Source: Brevibacillus fortis (GTDB taxonomy: Bacteria > Bacillota > Bacilli > Brevibacillales > Brevibacillaceae). From it: a stretch of 64,000 bases of DNA. The stretch lies in contig NZ_PXZM01000035.1 of the NCBI RefSeq assembly GCF_003013395.1, forward strand, positions 1 through 64,000, in the 5' to 3' direction. Position numbers and translations under genes: made by a program. Position 1 is the first letter of the stretch, and every line of letters starts with the position of its first letter. This document shows, in pieces, positions 52,154-60,984 of the stretch. Below the pieces are notes generated by a model that searched no databases, was not told the DNA's origin, and saw only the letters and a program-made list of their open reading frames with translations.

Positions 52154-53149
52154 TCAAAACCTGTCTGGATGAAGCCACTGAGCGATTTCCTCCAATGTAT
52201 CAATACTGTAGCGGTTAGGATTCAGCAGCTTTTTCGCAGGCATGCGCTTCACTTGATCGTTTTTCACAGCCTGCAAGGTGGACCAGCCGGGGGCTTGCAT
52301 GATGTCATTCATGTCATCCGCTTTTCCTTCCTGCCATTCTACCAGCAATATGTACTCTGGGTCTGCTTTGATAATCTGTTCGATGGTCGCTTTCGTCGTG
52401 CGATTTAAACCGAGGCTGTCAGCAGCATGCTTCGCGCCAGCGAGCCTAACGAGATCATACGAAATGTTGGAGGCCCCCATCAAATACGGACCAGTTCCCG
52501 GTCCAAGCGGAGAAATAACGAGGACAGAAGGCTTGTTGGTCCCATCGATTGCTTTTTTCACTTTCTCGGCTCTTTCTTTCATGTCTACGACAATTTCCTC
52601 CGCCTGAGACGCTTCGCCTGTAGCCTTGCCTATCATGAGGATATTCGACATGATAACATCCAGCGTGCTCCATGATTCCAGTGTAATAATCGGAATACCG
52701 GACTGTTGAAGCAGTGTATTCGCTTCTTTCTCTTTATCATGAAGCTTCGTCATGATCAACAGGTCTGCTTCATAAGACAAAATTTGTTCGGGATCGAGCG
52801 AGGTGGCCCCAGCAATTTTGTTTTTTACCTTGCTGCCTTCTTCCGTGCGATAAGCAAGTGAACTGTTGTTGATGCTTTTCGGAACGACGGTCATTCGATC
52901 CGGCTCAACCAGCTCCAAGACAACCTCTGCCGCATCAAGTGAAAGGGCAGCAATTCGTTCCGGTTTTTTGGGGATGGTCACCTCTTTACCGTCCACGGAT
53001 ACTGTTAGCGGATACTGTTGTTGCGTACTTTGCGTGGTTGTGTTGATTCGCGACTGCTCGCTCTGATCTTGTACACTTCCACATCCAGCTACCCATACTA
53101 CGCCAAGCAGCATCATCAAGCTTATCGTAAAACGTTTTTTCTTGTTCAT
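52154..53149 (-). CDS. ABC transporter substrate-binding lipoprotein (iron-siderophore/heme/B12 type)
   Basis: The 331-residue protein has a lipoprotein signal (VAGC, Cys23) and the two-lobed class III binding-protein fold (TIPKKPERIAALSLDAAEVV; EADLLIMTKLHD; ADPEYILLVEWQEG). It delivers an iron chelate, heme or cobalamin to the adjacent permease. The operon order is permease, ATPase, binding protein, ferrochelatase-like. Confidence 0.88.
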   Translation of the reverse strand: MNKKKRFTISLMMLLGVVWVAGCGSVQDQSEQSRINTTTQSTQQQYPLTVSVDGKEVTIPKKPERIAALSLDAAEVVLELVEPDRMTVVPKSINNSSLAYRTEEGSKVKNKIAGATSLDPEQILSYEADLLIMTKLHDKEKEANTLLQQSGIPIITLESWSTLDVIMSNILMIGKATGEASQAEEIVVDMKERAEKVKKAIDGTNKPSVLVISPLGPGTGPYLMGASNISYDLVRLAGAKHAADSLGLNRTTKATIEQIIKADPEYILLVEWQEGKADDMNDIMQAPGWSTLQAVKNDQVKRMPAKKLLNPNRYSIDTLEEIAQWLHPDRF

Positions 53150-53161
53150 ATGTAGGTACTC

Positions 53162-53968
53162 CTAATTAAGGTTATGGTAGGTAAAATCATTGCGTGCTCC
53201 TATTGCCGTAACGGTAAGTACGCCCAGAAACGGATCGATGCTCACGTTTGCATGCACCTCGTAAGCTTTTTGGATAATGTCCGGTGTCAGCACTTCATCG
53301 GGTTTCCCCATGCTGAGTATCTCGCCTTGATGCAGCAGTACAAGTCTATCGCAGTATCGGGCAGCAAGATTAAGGTCGTGCAATGCTGCCAAGATCGTGA
53401 TGCCTTTTCCCGTTAGCTTGCGCATCAGCTCCAGTACTTGCAATTGATAACGGATGTCCAAAGCCGAAATCGGCTCGTCAAGCAGGAGCAATTGCGGATC
53501 TTGCGCCAAGGCTTTTGCGATCAATACCATTTGCCGTTGGCCACCGGACAAAGTGGTCACCATTCGATCTGCCAAATGCAAGGTCGTTGTTTGTTGCATC
53601 GCTTTTTGCGCCATGATGCGATCAAGCTGACGCTCTGAGCCAAAGCGGGACAAATGCGGATGTCTTCCCATTAGCACTATCTCTCTTACTGAAAAGTCAA
53701 AATCGATAGACGTATCCTGTGGTACATATCCGATAATGCGTGCAAGCTGCTTGCTCTTATACTCTGCGACTGGTCTTCCGAAAATTTTCAGTTGACCGGA
53801 CGTGGGAGGTGTTAATCCTGCCACAGTCCGCAATAACGTCGATTTTCCACTGCCATTGGGTCCGATCAGCCCGATGAACTCCCCTGCTTGAGCAGAAAAA
53901 GACAGCTCACGCAAAATGGCTCGATCATCGATCCAGGTCGATATCTTTTCTGCCGCCACGATATTCAT
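53162..53968 (-). CDS. ABC transporter ATP-binding protein (FecE/FhuC type)
   Basis: The 268-residue ATPase has Walker A GLIGPNGSGKST, Q-loop YVPQDTS, signature LSGGQRQM, Walker B LLLLDEPISALD and AALHDLNLAARYCD. ATG 53968 overlaps the permease stop by 4 bp (ATGA type), with AAGGAGG upstream. It powers the uptake system. Confidence 0.93.
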   Translation of the reverse strand: MNIVAAEKISTWIDDRAILRELSFSAQAGEFIGLIGPNGSGKSTLLRTVAGLTPPTSGQLKIFGRPVAEYKSKQLARIIGYVPQDTSIDFDFSVREIVLMGRHPHLSRFGSERQLDRIMAQKAMQQTTTLHLADRMVTTLSGGQRQMVLIAKALAQDPQLLLLDEPISALDIRYQLQVLELMRKLTGKGITILAALHDLNLAARYCDRLVLLHQGEILSMGKPDEVLTPDIIQKAYEVHANVSIDPFLGVLTVTAIGARNDFTYHNLN

Positions 53969-55062
53969 GTCGTCCTCCCTCCTTTGCGAGATCGCAATAT
54001 CAACGCGATAAAAAGCGGCGCACCCATACAGGCACAAACAACACCGACCTGTAAGGTCACTGGCTGAAGAATCATTCGTGAGATGACATCGGCCAGAACA
54101 AGAAAAATGGCGCCGCCAAGGGCACTCGCTGGCAGCAAAAATCGATGATCAGGTCCAGTCAAAAGACGGATCATATGTGGAACGACGAGGCCAACAAACC
54201 CGATAATGCCACTAACAGCAACCGCAGAACCAGTCATGAGCGAAGCGAGTGCGAGCAGGATGTAGCGTGTTCTGCGTACATTCACGCCGGAGCTAGCTGC
54301 TTGGTCGTCGCCCAATAGCATCATGTTCAGGTGACGTCCGAATGAAAGGGTGATCAGACATCCGACCATAATGGGCAGTATGATCAATTGCACATGCTCC
54401 CAGGTTCGCGCTTCCAAGCCCCCTTGTAGCCAAAAAATGATACTGCGCAGCTCCTGGTCGTTGGTTGAACTCGCCACCATAATGTTGATCAGCGCCGACA
54501 ATAGCGAATTGATGCCGATTCCGAGCAACAGCAATGTGGCAATCGACCGGCTACGGCTCCCCCGCCAGACAGCCAGAATGATGATCACAGCGAGAGCAGC
54601 ACCGATGAATGCGGATAAGGGCAATGCCCACACGCTGAACTGGCTCCATCCAAAAAATAGCGCGCATACAGCTCCGACCGCCGCCCCACTGGAAACCCCG
54701 ACATACCCCGGCTCCACCAACGGATTACGAAACACCCCTTGCATAGCTGCTCCCGATATCCCCAGCGCTGCACCAATCAAGGCTCCGACGAGAATACGCG
54801 GCAGCCGGACTTCTGAGATGACCAGCAGCTCCCGCTCGGTAAAGCTTGCTTCCATGTGGAGCCCGAGCTTCTTCAAAATGATGGCGATTGTCTGCTCAAA
54901 GGGGACAGATACAGGTCCCACCGAACTGGCGAATACAATCACCGCAAAGAGAGCCAAGCACAAGCTGATCATCGAAACGAGAAAGCGCGGAAACCCATAT
55001 TTGATCGGAAGTGGCATTTCCTCGCTGGCTAATCTTTCGGATGGTGATTGAGCTGAATACAT
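53965..55062 (-). CDS. FecCD-family ABC transporter permease
   Basis: The 365-residue permease has about ten helices and FecCD motifs: LPRILVGALIGAALGISGAA, GVFRNPLVEPGYVGVSSGAA, and FVGLVVPHMIRLLTGPDHR, where the ATPase docks. First gene of the four-gene uptake operon. The 130-bp upstream region is very AT-rich; I found no convincing Fur box. Confidence 0.93.
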   Translation of the reverse strand: MYSAQSPSERLASEEMPLPIKYGFPRFLVSMISLCLALFAVIVFASSVGPVSVPFEQTIAIILKKLGLHMEASFTERELLVISEVRLPRILVGALIGAALGISGAAMQGVFRNPLVEPGYVGVSSGAAVGAVCALFFGWSQFSVWALPLSAFIGAALAVIIILAVWRGSRSRSIATLLLLGIGINSLLSALINIMVASSTNDQELRSIIFWLQGGLEARTWEHVQLIILPIMVGCLITLSFGRHLNMMLLGDDQAASSGVNVRRTRYILLALASLMTGSAVAVSGIIGFVGLVVPHMIRLLTGPDHRFLLPASALGGAIFLVLADVISRMILQPVTLQVGVVCACMGAPLFIALILRSRKGGRTT

Positions 55063-55189
55063 CTTGGTATCCTTTCTGCATTACGCCATATTTCTTTACC
55101 TAATCAAAAAGTTTTTCCCTAAGGCAAAATTTATTTAAAAATCATTCTACAGCAACCCATACTATTTTTGCAATCCCAACCAAAACAAA

Positions 55190-55225
55190 AAAGACAGCTT
55201 CTGATCCATTCAGGAGCCGTCTTAT
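55190..55225 (-). terminator. Terminator of the abgAB-like operon
   Basis: AAGAC-GCT-CTGA / TCAG-AGC-GTCTT stem with one-base mismatches, then TTTTTTG on the minus strand. Confidence 0.78.
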
Positions 55226-55233
55226 TCATATTC

Positions 55234-56637
55234 TTATTTTTTCACAGAAGGCATGACACCCTCTGGAATCGGGCACACGTACGTTTGATCGCCCAGTCGC
55301 TGTTTCAGCTCGGCTTTTGCCTGTTCGATCAGCTCTGGTTTCTTCAACATGTCAATGGCTGTAGAAGCCATGACTTTCCCCGCATGCAGCATCCCTTTAT
55401 GTGCCATCGATGTTGCCCCGAGGGACACCCATTGCCAGGAATGCAGCGTGGAGCCGTTAATATAGCACGCAGTCGTGCATTGCGCGGTTGGCGTGATCCA
55501 GCTCACATCCCCCACATCCGTGGAGCCGTTCAGTGGGATCTTGGATCCGTCGAATGGATTGAGCCAGGTAACCATGTCTGGAGCAGGCATGTCAGGTGAT
55601 CGTTTTTCCGAAGTAGCGAGCTCCTGCTTGGACAGCGTCGCACGCATTTCTTTTGCCAATTGCAGTTCCGCTTCATCATGCACAGGGACGCCTAACTCTT
55701 GGAAGTTTTTGTACATGACCCCTTCGAGCAGTTTGTTTTGCACGAGGTTCGAGCACGCTTTGTCGAATACGATCTCTACCTCGGTTTCGGTCATGAGCGC
55801 AGCGCCTTGCGCAATTTTGCATACGCGCTCGTAAATCTCCTGCACTTGATCCACCTTTGGCGCACGCACGAGATAGAGCACCTCTGCTTTTGGTTGCACC
55901 ACATTTGGCGACAAGCCGCCGGAGTTCGTGATGGCATAGTGCACACGTGCTTCCGGGATAATGTGCTCACGCAAGTAGTTCACACCGACGTTCATCAATT
56001 CCACCGCATCCAGTGCGCTTCGACCGAGATGAGGGCTTGCTGCCGCATGGGCACTCTTTCCCTTGAACTTGAAGTAGATTTGATAGTTTGCGAGGGAATC
56101 GATGGACATAATGCTGTTGTAGCCCATTGGGTGCCAGCAAAGCGCGAAGTCCACGTCGTCAAACAATCCCGCTCTCGCCATGAACGCTTTCCCGGAGCCG
56201 CCTTCTTCCCCTGGGCAGCCGTAGTAACGAACAGTCCCCGACATGTTGTTCTCTTCCATGTACTCTTTCACTGCAACGGCTGCCGCAAGAGAAGCGGTAC
56301 CGAGCAGGTTGTGTCCGCAGCCATGGCCGTTTGCGCCTGCTACGAGAGGCTCTTCTGTGGTTTGGCCTTTTTTCTGGCTCATGCCCGACAGAGCGTCGAA
56401 CTCTCCCAGAATCGCCACGACAGGATTGCCGCTGCCAAAGCTTCCGATGAAAGCCGTTTTGATTCCGCCTACTCCACGCTCAATCTTGAAGCCTTCTCCT
56501 TCGAGTGTTTGAGCCAGCAGCTCAGCAGATTGGTACTCTTCAAAACGCGTCTCCGCGAAATCCCAAATCTGGTCGCTCACCTTGATGAAGGCATCTCGTT
56601 TCTTCTCAATCATTTCTGCAATTCGCTTGGTATGCAT
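55234..56637 (-). CDS. M20 amidohydrolase, AbgB-like subunit
   Basis: This 467-residue M20 enzyme matches AbgB of p-aminobenzoyl-glutamate hydrolase: ANGHGCGHNLLGTASLAAAV, GCPGEEGGSGKAFMARAGLF, CWHPMGYNSI, SAHAAASPHLGRSALDAVEL, and a late NGSTDVGDVSWITPTAQC. In E. coli AbgA and AbgB together cleave this folate breakdown product. It lies 62 bp after the AbgA-like gene. ATG 56637 with GAGAGG upstream was chosen. Paralogues act on other acyl-amino acids, so the substrate is provisional. Confidence 0.85.
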   Translation of the reverse strand: MHTKRIAEMIEKKRDAFIKVSDQIWDFAETRFEEYQSAELLAQTLEGEGFKIERGVGGIKTAFIGSFGSGNPVVAILGEFDALSGMSQKKGQTTEEPLVAGANGHGCGHNLLGTASLAAAVAVKEYMEENNMSGTVRYYGCPGEEGGSGKAFMARAGLFDDVDFALCWHPMGYNSIMSIDSLANYQIYFKFKGKSAHAAASPHLGRSALDAVELMNVGVNYLREHIIPEARVHYAITNSGGLSPNVVQPKAEVLYLVRAPKVDQVQEIYERVCKIAQGAALMTETEVEIVFDKACSNLVQNKLLEGVMYKNFQELGVPVHDEAELQLAKEMRATLSKQELATSEKRSPDMPAPDMVTWLNPFDGSKIPLNGSTDVGDVSWITPTAQCTTACYINGSTLHSWQWVSLGATSMAHKGMLHAGKVMASTAIDMLKKPELIEQAKAELKQRLGDQTYVCPIPEGVMPSVKK

Positions 56638-56699
56638 TCGCAAACATCCTCTCTGTCCTAGTTGTCCACGTGCTTTTTCGCTCAGTTAGGAACGTTTTT

Positions 56700-57962
56700 T
56701 TACTTCAGCAATCGTCTTGCAATTCGGTTCAAAAGCGCTACGCTGCGTGGTAAAACCTCTTCTTGTATATCGAATTTCGGATGGTGGTGAGGCGCCGGGA
56801 TATCCGTACCAATTGCCATGTACGTTCCTTTTCCACCACGATCCTGAACGCGTTTAATCATAAAGCTGGCATCTTCACTGCCCATCGAATTGTACTCGCC
56901 GTGCTTAAAGGAATGGAAGCCTTCTACCTGCTCGGCTTCTTCCAGTGCCAGCTCTGCCATCTCCACATCGTAGTTGATCGGGATTGCTCCCCCGACGACT
57001 TCGATCTTGTAGTCGAGCTCATGCATAGCGGCACTGTGCGCGATGATGTTGCGTACGCGGTTTTCCAATTCAGCATTCACTTCTTCGGTAATAGAGCGAG
57101 TCTCCACGACCATCTTCGCATAGGCCGGAATGATGTTCGCTGCTGTTCCGCCTTCTAGCACACCCACATTGATTCGCGTATCCCCTGTGCTAAAGCGAGG
57201 AATCGCGTGAATGTTCAGCAGGGCGGTAGCCGCTCCGAGCAATGCATTTTTCCCTTGCTCTGGCGACGCACCAGCATGAGAAGAAACACCGTAGAAATGC
57301 GCCATCATTTTCGTGGTCGCCAAAAATCCGTAAGAACCGCCGTGTACCTCACCGAGTGGCACATTGACGCCTAAATGGTTGCAGAAAATATAGTCAACAT
57401 CGTCCAAATGCCCTTTTTCCACGATGGCGTACGCACCGCGAACACCTTCTTCTGCTGGTTGGAAAATTAGCTTGAGCGTACCGGAAAAATCTCCTGCTGC
57501 AAGCGCTTCTGCCAATCCCAAGCCAATCGTGGTATGACCGTCATGAGCACAGGCATGCATGTTGCCTTCGTAATGGGAGCGGAAACCATTCGCTTGTGGA
57601 AAATGGTCTTGCTCTGTACTTTCCAATACAGGCAGTGCATCCATGTCAAAACGAAAAGCAACCGTTGGTCCTGGTGCCTTCCCTTTCTTCACGCCGATCA
57701 CTGCTGTATAGCCACCGCGCATTTTTTCAACGATCGCCGGGTTTGCACCGTCACGCAAAGCTCTTTCATACGTTGCCTCAAGTACCGCCTCGGAAGGCAG
57801 GCCCCGACGGGAATCTCCATCTATTGCTTCTTGTCCGTATAGGACTTCATAGCCGAGGGATGTCAAAATCTCTACTACCTTGGAAGCGGTACGGAACTCC
57901 GTAAAACCCACCTCTGGATGTCTATGAAAATCTCTTCGCAACGAAACCAGATCCAACATCAT
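56700..57962 (-). CDS. M20 amidohydrolase, AbgA-like subunit
   Basis: The 420-residue partner of the AbgB-like protein has LRRDFHRHPEVGFTEFRTAS, RFDMDALPV, MHACAHDGHTTIGLG metal site, FQPAEEGVRGAYAIVEKG with catalytic Glu, and SSHAGASPEQGKNALLGAA. It has the AbgA insertion early in the protein (residues 45-85). AGGAGG lies 6 nt before the ATG. No AbgT transporter is present nearby; an OppA lipoprotein lies 3 kb away. Confidence 0.86.
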   Translation of the reverse strand: MMLDLVSLRRDFHRHPEVGFTEFRTASKVVEILTSLGYEVLYGQEAIDGDSRRGLPSEAVLEATYERALRDGANPAIVEKMRGGYTAVIGVKKGKAPGPTVAFRFDMDALPVLESTEQDHFPQANGFRSHYEGNMHACAHDGHTTIGLGLAEALAAGDFSGTLKLIFQPAEEGVRGAYAIVEKGHLDDVDYIFCNHLGVNVPLGEVHGGSYGFLATTKMMAHFYGVSSHAGASPEQGKNALLGAATALLNIHAIPRFSTGDTRINVGVLEGGTAANIIPAYAKMVVETRSITEEVNAELENRVRNIIAHSAAMHELDYKIEVVGGAIPINYDVEMAELALEEAEQVEGFHSFKHGEYNSMGSEDASFMIKRVQDRGGKGTYMAIGTDIPAPHHHPKFDIQEEVLPRSVALLNRIARRLLK

Positions 57963-58171
57963 TCAATTCCTCCTGTTAACTCTGGAGCATGACTTCTTCC
58001 ATGCCCAGGTCCGATAGGCAAGCCCTAGAAATATGAGAAAACTGGCAAATGTAAACCCTTACAATATACGAATATTAAAAGACATTTTCGCTTAATTGAA
58101 TTATATAGTTGCGTCTCCGTTTTTTCAATAGAAGTTGTTAGACTTCTTGAAAAATAGAAAAACTTTGTCTG

Positions 58172-58394
58172 GCTGTTGTGGTGGGGAGGAAACAGGAGAA
58201 AACGCTCAGCTTCTAGGGCCACCCGCTGAGGGATTGACTGCACGACTCCATGCAAAAAGCGAAACCGCGTCCAAAGTGGTCCGTTCAGGATGTGTTTCAG
58301 AGGTGGACGCTTAAAGGCGTGTTTCGCTTTTTGCATGGAGTCTCGGTCGGTGTCCCTAAGATCTTCGCTGTTTTCTCCTGTTTCCTCTACGAGC
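58172..58394 (-). repeat. Structured palindromic repeat, copy E (complete, minus strand)
   Basis: The outer stem is 18 bp and perfect (58186-58203 with 58370-58387). The inner stem is 22 bp and perfect (58244-58265 with 58321-58342), enclosing a GCGTCCA / TGGACGC hairpin. On the minus strand the junction reads CAGTCAATCCC as in copy D, followed by a CTCAGC / GCTGAG hairpin. The 3' end CCCCACCACAACAGC faces left. No coding frame is supported. Confidence 0.85.
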
Positions 58395-58447
58395 TGTCAG
58401 TGTGAATCCGATTTTTAAAAGCCCTAAAAGATTTAAGTATGTCAGCA

Positions 58448-58663
58448 GTTACGCCAGAGAAGAATATTTCCAGACGTAGCGACTTGTGGAGTCCTACCGA
58501 GCGGAGAAGGGATTCGCGGGCAACAGAAACGCAACGTGCTCGTGCTACGAAGCGGCTACCCCTTTTGCGTTTCCCCGCGAATCCCTTCGGAGCGGGCAGT
58601 CTTAGCCCCCAGCAGGACGGAGCCTGGAGCCTAGACTGGAAATATTCTTCTCCCCACCGCAGC
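58448..58663 (+). repeat. Structured palindromic repeat, copy F (complete)
   Basis: The outer stem is 17 bp and perfect (58457-58473 with 58636-58652). The inner stem is 14 bp (58507-58520 with 58574-58587) plus 9 bp (58526-58534 with 58565-58573). The junction GGAGCGGGCAGTCTTAGCCCC parallels copy A; the end is CCCCACCGCAGC. It stands head-to-head with copy E, 53 bp apart, in the 744-bp gap between the AbgA-like gene and the regulator gene. Confidence 0.85.
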
Positions 58664-58677
58664 CTCATGATATGAAA

Positions 58678-58704
58678 AAACACCCGAAACATCTCGTCGG
58701 GTGT
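58678..58704 (-). terminator. Terminator of the regulator gene at 58707
   Basis: ACACCCGA / TCGGGTGT stem followed by TTTTTTCAT on the minus strand. Confidence 0.88.
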
Positions 58705-58706
58705 CC

Positions 58707-60011
58707 TCATTTCTTTAACTGATAAAGCTTTTTCGGACGTCCACGCACAGCTTGCTGCTCTTCCCCGCTGAACTCAGCCAAATCCACTTCGCACAAGCTG
58801 CCCATGATGCGCTGTGCATTTCGTACCGTCATTGACAAGTGCGAAGCAATATCCGTCGTCGAAAACGACTTCCAACCCATACGCTGAACGAGCGCACGCA
58901 GCTTATGATACGATTTGACGCTGACGTTCGCACGGTTCAGCTTTTCCAACAGCTCGCGATCGCTGGAGCGGTACGAATAGGTGAGCTCCTCTGTTTCTCC
59001 CACCGATTCCATCATGACGCCATTATCCTGTACGACGACAATGCCAGCCCCTGGTCGTTCTTTTGCATGCTGGATCGCTTTTCGTGCATTGTTTTCCGCA
59101 GAAAAAGCTGTATCCCCAAAGCCTACACCTACTGCAACCGGAACCTCTGCCTCCAAGGAGAGCTGTTCCACCGTATGTCGTAGCATTTCAATTTCTCGTT
59201 GAATCGCACCACGCGAGCTGAAAATCTGATAGCGCCCGTTGCCATTTGCCAGCAGAGAGCCGTCCAGCCGATCGCAGAGAGCAAGCAGAATTTGTCTGAT
59301 CTTCAGCTCCAGATGCTGCAAATAAAAGCGCGTGCTGGTCCGCTCGGGAATCTTGTCAAACTGCTCCAGCTCAATGATCTCTACCCCGATTTGCGTGTCC
59401 TTGAAATAGGAGCTTTTGACCTTTTCGATGACGATTTTCATCGCCTGACGAATCTCCATCTTCGTCATCAGGACACGATAGACAGGAATCCCTTCTTCGC
59501 GCAAGGCATGCTCGACCACAGAAAACGTGGTGAATGCACCTTGGGTCTTCCCTTCTCGCCACAACGATACATGAAACTGCGTGATGGCATCGAGGTCAAA
59601 ATGCTCGTCGTACATAGTGACGTAAATCCCCTCTTCGGGTATGTCCAGCTCCGACATCGCCTCGCGCAAATGCGTTCCTTCCGAGTCGATCATGTCGATG
59701 GAAACGCGGTTCACGGCTGCGTTTTGGTCAATCGACATCTGGATGAAGCAACGATACAGATTCGAACCGTTCGGCGGGCAATACACGATATTGGCATCCG
59801 GGCTGAGCACATTTTTCGCGATCGTAAACGGAATCGGACCAGAGAAAAACCATCCGTTTAAATCTGCGTTATGTTCCAAAACGATTTTACTCACATGCCG
59901 TACGTCTTCATAACGAAAAGGAACGAACTCGATTTCATGCTCAAATTCATTGGCAACCGCCAATATCCGCTCCACCGAAGGAGGCGGTCCTACAACACCG
60001 ATTCTATACAT
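58707..60011 (-). CDS. Transcriptional regulator with GGDEF/GTP-cyclohydrolase-III-like domain and C-terminal HTH
   Basis: The 434-residue protein has an N-terminal domain that looks ligand-binding (GVVGPPPSVERILAVANEFE), a central alpha/beta region (ILLALCDRLDGSLLANGNGR; VPVAVGVGFGDTAFSAENNA) that resembles the GGDEF or GTP cyclohydrolase III fold without the GGDEF signature, and a C-terminal winged helix (TTDIASHLSMTVRNAQRIMG). It probably regulates the adjacent abgA/abgB-like genes. The exact family name is uncertain. Confidence 0.68.
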   Translation of the reverse strand: MYRIGVVGPPPSVERILAVANEFEHEIEFVPFRYEDVRHVSKIVLEHNADLNGWFFSGPIPFTIAKNVLSPDANIVYCPPNGSNLYRCFIQMSIDQNAAVNRVSIDMIDSEGTHLREAMSELDIPEEGIYVTMYDEHFDLDAITQFHVSLWREGKTQGAFTTFSVVEHALREEGIPVYRVLMTKMEIRQAMKIVIEKVKSSYFKDTQIGVEIIELEQFDKIPERTSTRFYLQHLELKIRQILLALCDRLDGSLLANGNGRYQIFSSRGAIQREIEMLRHTVEQLSLEAEVPVAVGVGFGDTAFSAENNARKAIQHAKERPGAGIVVVQDNGVMMESVGETEELTYSYRSSDRELLEKLNRANVSVKSYHKLRALVQRMGWKSFSTTDIASHLSMTVRNAQRIMGSLCEVDLAEFSGEEQQAVRGRPKKLYQLKK

Positions 60012-60101
60012 ATGGGCGTTTTCTCCTACCTGTTCATGATCGACACCTTTTCCTCATTCATATCATGTACCGTTCTCTTTGTCCATCGAATGCCAAAGTA
60101 A

Positions 60102-60142
60102 AAAGAACTGATGGCTATCTACAACTTATCCATCAGTTCTTT
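60102..60142 (-). terminator. Terminator of the GWVV-repeat gene
   Basis: AAAGAACTGATGG / CCATCAGTTCTTT, a 13-bp perfect stem followed by TTTACTTTGG on the minus strand. Confidence 0.82.
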
Positions 60143-60194
60143 CCTCTATAAAATTATTAAATTGAGTTCGAAGATTTATGTTTTAATTTATTCT

Positions 60195-60758
60195 CTACCG
60201 ATTCAAGTTTTTAATGTACTTACCATTAGCCACTTGTCCCTCATAAATCCATCCTGGTGGAACAGGTGAGTATTTGCTCACTAATAATCTCGTTCCATAA
60301 GGAGCTCCATTAACATTCATGATCGTTTTGCTATCATAATTTTCACGAGTTACAACCCATCCAGTTGGAATAGGTGAGAACTTGGTCACATTGAACTCCG
60401 TACGATAAGATGCTCCTGTTGTATATTTTATAACCCTACCAGCTAATTCATCTCTTAAAACTACCCATCCTTGTGGAACGGGAGAATATTTGCTAACTCT
60501 TAATTCCGTACCATAGGGAGCACCTGCTGTATTTTTAATTAGCTTGGAACCCAGGTCTTCACGAATGACGACCCAACCAGGTGGGACAGGAGACGATTTT
60601 TTAATCCATTCCTCATCTGAACTCCATTTGGCAGAAACTAATGTGTGTTCTTCCTGCTCATCAACAATAGATGATGTGTTTGCTGCTTGAAGCGGAGACG
60701 TTAGCACTGCAGAAAATACGGCTACACTTAATGCTGAAAAAACCATTTTCTTGAACAT
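60195..60758 (-). CDS. Secreted protein with four ~36-residue SPxPxGWVV repeats
   Basis: The 187-residue protein has a signal peptide (MFKKMVFSALSVAVFSAVLT, cleavage near LQAANTS). Four tandem repeats follow, each starting SPVPPGWVV or a variant (SPVPQGWVV, SPIPTGWVV, SPVPPGWIY) and including a G(A)PYGT-type centre; the fourth is shortened. The start at 60758 follows GGGAG by 7 nt. I do not recognise a named family. Regular aromatic and proline spacing suggests a small beta-strand repeat domain at the surface. Confidence 0.72.
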   Translation of the reverse strand: MFKKMVFSALSVAVFSAVLTSPLQAANTSSIVDEQEEHTLVSAKWSSDEEWIKKSSPVPPGWVVIREDLGSKLIKNTAGAPYGTELRVSKYSPVPQGWVVLRDELAGRVIKYTTGASYRTEFNVTKFSPIPTGWVVTRENYDSKTIMNVNGAPYGTRLLVSKYSPVPPGWIYEGQVANGKYIKNLNR

Positions 60759-60984
60759 AGTAATTCTCCCACCTCTCCTATCATTAACATCTACCAAAAT
60801 ATACCATATCTTTAAAAATGAGTAAACTTTTAAGAAAAATCAATTAATTCCATACCACTATTCCTATCTATCAATGAGCTAAGTAAATATTTTTTATCGA
60901 GAAACTAAAAAAATTCCTTTGCTATCGAAAACACAAGCAAATATTCTGAATATACGTTTTCTATCATTTATCAAGGGGGTATTT

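Noticed and set aside
55063..55188. Fur box upstream of the iron-type permease
   Set aside because: The region is AT-rich, but no stretch fits the 7-1-7 Fur pattern well enough.
55699..56661. A 320-codon open frame on the plus strand
   Set aside because: It lies opposite the AbgB-like gene, has cysteine/histidine-rich unlikely composition and no ribosome site; it is an antisense shadow.
58025..58336. Open frames through the structured elements E and F
   Set aside because: The sequence is palindromic, frames are not conserved between copies and have no ribosome sites.
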